Shown: piece after piece, positions 11,522-13,359 of the stretch
Position numbering within the stretch: position 1 is the stretch's first letter
Layout: each line of letters opens with the position of its first letter
Source of the DNA: Candidatus Daviesbacteria bacterium GW2011_GWA2_42_7
GTDB taxonomy: Bacteria > Patescibacteriota > Microgenomatia > Daviesbacterales > UBA10151
DNA length: 13,359 nucleotides
NCBI GenBank assembly: GCA_000997105.1
Contig: LCEJ01000005.1
Span: forward strand, 1 to 13,359
Direction of reading: 5' to 3'
The notes under the pieces: model-generated
The model's database searches: none
What the model was told of the DNA's origin: nothing
What the model saw: the letters and a program-made list of their open reading frames with translations, nothing else
Position numbers and translations under genes: made by a program

Positions 11522-12706
11522 ATGTTTAATTTTTCTAATCTATTAAACAATCTTTCCAGCCTGCAGCGGAGTCTTGTGGTGTCTATTGCCGCAATAGTTT
11601 TGTTTGTTGCATCAGTAGGTATTTCCTACACTCTTTTTTCAAGAGCTGGCCAACCTATAAACGGGCAGCTTGTAACTTCTTTACCGGGTCCCGCCACCTC
11701 AATTACTGAGGAGCCGGATGAACCGAAGACGGAAGAGTGTCCTTTAAACGGGTCAATGCGCACAAAGAAAGCTAAAGATAATTGGGTTACCAGAAGGCCA
11801 CTGGCTGTGGTGATTGAAAACCATACCGAAGCAAGGCCTCAATCAGGCCTCTCTTCGGCCGACATTATCTATGAGGCAGTAGCGGAAGGCGGTATTACCA
11901 GGTTTATGGGAGTTTTTTATTGTAACCTTTCTGATGTCCAGGTTGGGCCGGTCCGTTCTGCCCGGACGTACTTTTTGGACTGGCTGGGTGAATATGACGC
12001 TTTATACGCCCATGTTGGCGGAGCCAACACCTCCGGCCCTGCGGATGCTTTGGGACAGATTATTAAATATGGTGTCAAAGATTTAAACCAGTTTAGTATC
12101 GGTTTCCCGACTTTTTGGAGGGATTACCAGAGGTTAGGAAGGCCTGTGGCGACAGAACACACCATGTATTCCACTACTCAAAAGCTTTGGGAGATAGGGG
12201 CAAAGCGTGGGTGGGTGGCGGCTGATGCAGCGGGCAAAAATTGGGATAGTAATTTTATAAAATGGAAATTTAAAGAAGATGCGGCAGGATCAGGACAGCC
12301 GGTGGTTTCAAGTATCAATGTTGAATTTTGGCAGGGGTATTCGGATTATGCGGTAACCTGGGGTTATGATAGTACATGCAACTGCTATAAACGGAAAAAC
12401 GGTGGTGCAGAGCATTTGGACCTGAATAATAATCAGCAGATGTTGACCAAAAATATTGTTGTCCAATTTGAACGGGAATCCCATGCCAATGACGGTTATG
12501 AAGGCAATGCGCATCTCCTTTATGGCACTACCGGCAGCGGCAAAGCTTTGGTTTTCCAAGATGGTAAGGCGGTAGAAGGAAAATGGACAAAGGCATCCAG
12601 GATCTCACGTTCAAAGTATACGGATAATAAAGGTAATGAAATATCTTTTAATAAAGGGCTAATCTGGATTCAAACTGTCCCGGAAGGAGCAAGAGTAAGC
12701 TACTAG
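11522..12706 (+). CDS. DUF3048 (YerB-like) membrane-anchored extracytoplasmic protein
   Basis: 394 residues. An N-terminal transmembrane helix (about 17-38) anchors it; there is no lipobox cysteine at that helix, unlike lipoprotein relatives such as Bacillus YerB. A Pro/Glu-rich linker (about 45-72) follows. The N-terminal DUF3048 domain (about 88-230) shows RRPLAVVIENHTEARPQSGLSSADIIYEAVAEGGITRFMGVFY and VGPVRSARTYFLDWLGEYDALYAHVGGA. The C-terminal domain (about 275-392) shows LTKNIVVQFE, GSGKALVFQDGKAVEGKWTK and NKGLIWIQTVPEGARV. Function unknown; the location outside the membrane is inferred. It has its own strong promoter and a 70-base leader, no SD at ATG 11522, and is followed after 30 bases by a gene with a strong ribosome site. 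Confidence 0.92.
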   Translation: MFNFSNLLNNLSSLQRSLVVSIAAIVLFVASVGISYTLFSRAGQPINGQLVTSLPGPATSITEEPDEPKTEECPLNGSMRTKKAKDNWVTRRPLAVVIENHTEARPQSGLSSADIIYEAVAEGGITRFMGVFYCNLSDVQVGPVRSARTYFLDWLGEYDALYAHVGGANTSGPADALGQIIKYGVKDLNQFSIGFPTFWRDYQRLGRPVATEHTMYSTTQKLWEIGAKRGWVAADAAGKNWDSNFIKWKFKEDAAGSGQPVVSSINVEFWQGYSDYAVTWGYDSTCNCYKRKNGGAEHLDLNNNQQMLTKNIVVQFERESHANDGYEGNAHLLYGTTGSGKALVFQDGKAVEGKWTKASRISRSKYTDNKGNEISFNKGLIWIQTVPEGARVSY

Positions 12707-12736
12707 AAAGCAATATCTGCCCGGAAAGGAGGTAGA

Positions 12737-13321
12737 ATGGAAGAATTATTTGTTTCTCGGGTCAGGGTAAAACTTTTAAACCTGTTTTTAACCACCAGCG
12801 ATCCCCTTTTGCATGTTCGTGAAATAGTGAGGCGCACCAGTGAGGAAATTAATGCGGTCAGGCGTGAACTTTCGCGGATGGAAAAGGCGGGGATGGTTAC
12901 TTCCGAATGGAGGGCAAACAGAAGGCTTTATCACTTCCGCAGGGACTATGTTTTTTACCCGCAGCTTTTAGGGTTTGTGGTTAAATCAACCGGTTTAGGC
13001 GGGGCGATTATTAAAAACCGGGGACGGTTAGGACGTATAAAATATGCGATGGTTGCTACCCGATATTTTAGAAACCAGCCATCTTCCCAAGACGATGTTG
13101 ATCTTTTGGTTGTAGGGCAGGTAGTTTTGCCGGAACTGCAGGCATTGGTTGCCGACGAGCAGATGAGGCGGGAAAATGAAATTAACTACTCTTTTATGGA
13201 TGAAGCCGAATTTAACTTCCGGATAAAAAGGCGCGACCCATTTATCTTAAGGGTTGTTACCCAGCCCAAGGTCATGCTTTTAGGGGATGAGGAAGAGCTT
13301 ATGGATGGGGTGGTAATCTAA
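12737..13321 (+). CDS. Winged-helix protein with degenerate nucleotidyltransferase-like domain
   Basis: 194 residues. An N-terminal winged helix-turn-helix (about 1-75) has HVREIVRRTSEEINAVRRELSRMEKAGMV and a basic wing RANRRLYHF, in the ArsR/MarR style. The second part resembles an MNT-type nucleotidyltransferase fold: the DDVDLLVVG strand (119-127) keeps aspartates 120 and 122, but the usual GS...G motif is replaced by ATRYFRNQPSS, so enzyme activity is doubtful. It is probably a DNA-binding regulator that uses the fold for sensing or dimerisation (inference). The start at 12737 is set by AAAGGAGGT (12725-12733). It lies 30 bases after the DUF3048 stop in the same operon. Confidence 0.78.
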   Translation: MEELFVSRVRVKLLNLFLTTSDPLLHVREIVRRTSEEINAVRRELSRMEKAGMVTSEWRANRRLYHFRRDYVFYPQLLGFVVKSTGLGGAIIKNRGRLGRIKYAMVATRYFRNQPSSQDDVDLLVVGQVVLPELQALVADEQMRRENEINYSFMDEAEFNFRIKRRDPFILRVVTQPKVMLLGDEEELMDGVVI

Positions 13322-13326
13322 TTTTC

Positions 13327-13359
13327 ATGAAGCCAAGGATAGTTTTGTGGTTAATAATG
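13327..13359 (+). CDS. Start of a further gene, cut by the window edge
   Basis: ATG at 13327, five bases after the previous stop, opens a frame (MKPRIVLWLIM) that runs to the window end. A basic tip followed by a hydrophobic stretch suggests an N-terminal membrane segment or a Rossmann-type first strand. Eleven codons are too few to identify it. No SD is visible. Confidence 0.4.
   Translation, partial: MKPRIVLWLIM

Overview
The window looks like ordinary housekeeping chromosome from an uncultivated, small-genome bacterium, most likely of the Candidate Phyla Radiation (Patescibacteria), probably Microgenomates. This rests on gene content and order (recX-rny, HU, a TrpR-like regulator, miaA, DUF5679, DUF3048), on many short hypothetical genes with one membrane anchor, and on short palindromic repeats scattered through genes and spacers. 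It is inference; no database was searched. I see no phage, insertion sequence, CRISPR array or defence system.

Layout. 1-272 is the 3' part of recX. A 120-bp spacer with an elaborate inverted-repeat structure follows, then rny (RNase Y), HU, a TrpR/YerC-like regulator, miaA and an AI-2E/PerM-type membrane protein, all on the plus strand; the regulator-miaA-PerM genes are tightly coupled. rnpB (RNase P RNA) follows with its own promoter and faces a minus-strand purine salvage pair, methylthioadenosine phosphorylase and an adenine-phosphoribosyltransferase-like gene. A compact divergent promoter separates these from the plus-strand comM/yifB AAA+ gene, which leads two anchored or exported small proteins. 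A stand-alone ABC exporter comes next behind a possible structured leader. A minus-strand pair (a single-TM protein and a 47-residue DUF5679 zinc ribbon) and a plus-strand pair (DUF3048/YerB-like protein and a winged-helix/nucleotidyltransferase-like protein) diverge from a repeat-rich spacer. The last 33 bases begin another reading frame.

How the genes relate. RNase Y and RNase P cover mRNA turnover and tRNA 5' maturation, and MiaA modifies tRNA. MTA phosphorylase releases adenine, which the neighbouring phosphoribosyltransferase can convert to AMP. Internal operon genes tend to have either start-stop overlap or a strong AGGAGG site, while several operon-leading genes appear to start almost at the transcription start, suggesting leaderless or near-leaderless mRNAs.

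Most interesting signals. (1) In the miaA-PerM junction a 20-codon leader ORF begins with the same nine residues as PerM, written with different codons, and an inverted segment between the two copies can pair with either, giving a possible ON/OFF switch over the PerM start codon. (2) A possible H-type pseudoknot lies immediately before the ABC exporter ATG. (3) Palindromic repeats have invaded gene products in frame (RecX, RNase Y, a secreted protein) and the RNase P RNA itself. (4) A heptanucleotide tandem repeat inside miaA would shift frame if its copy number changed. (5) A structured element containing a 15-codon ORF precedes rny.
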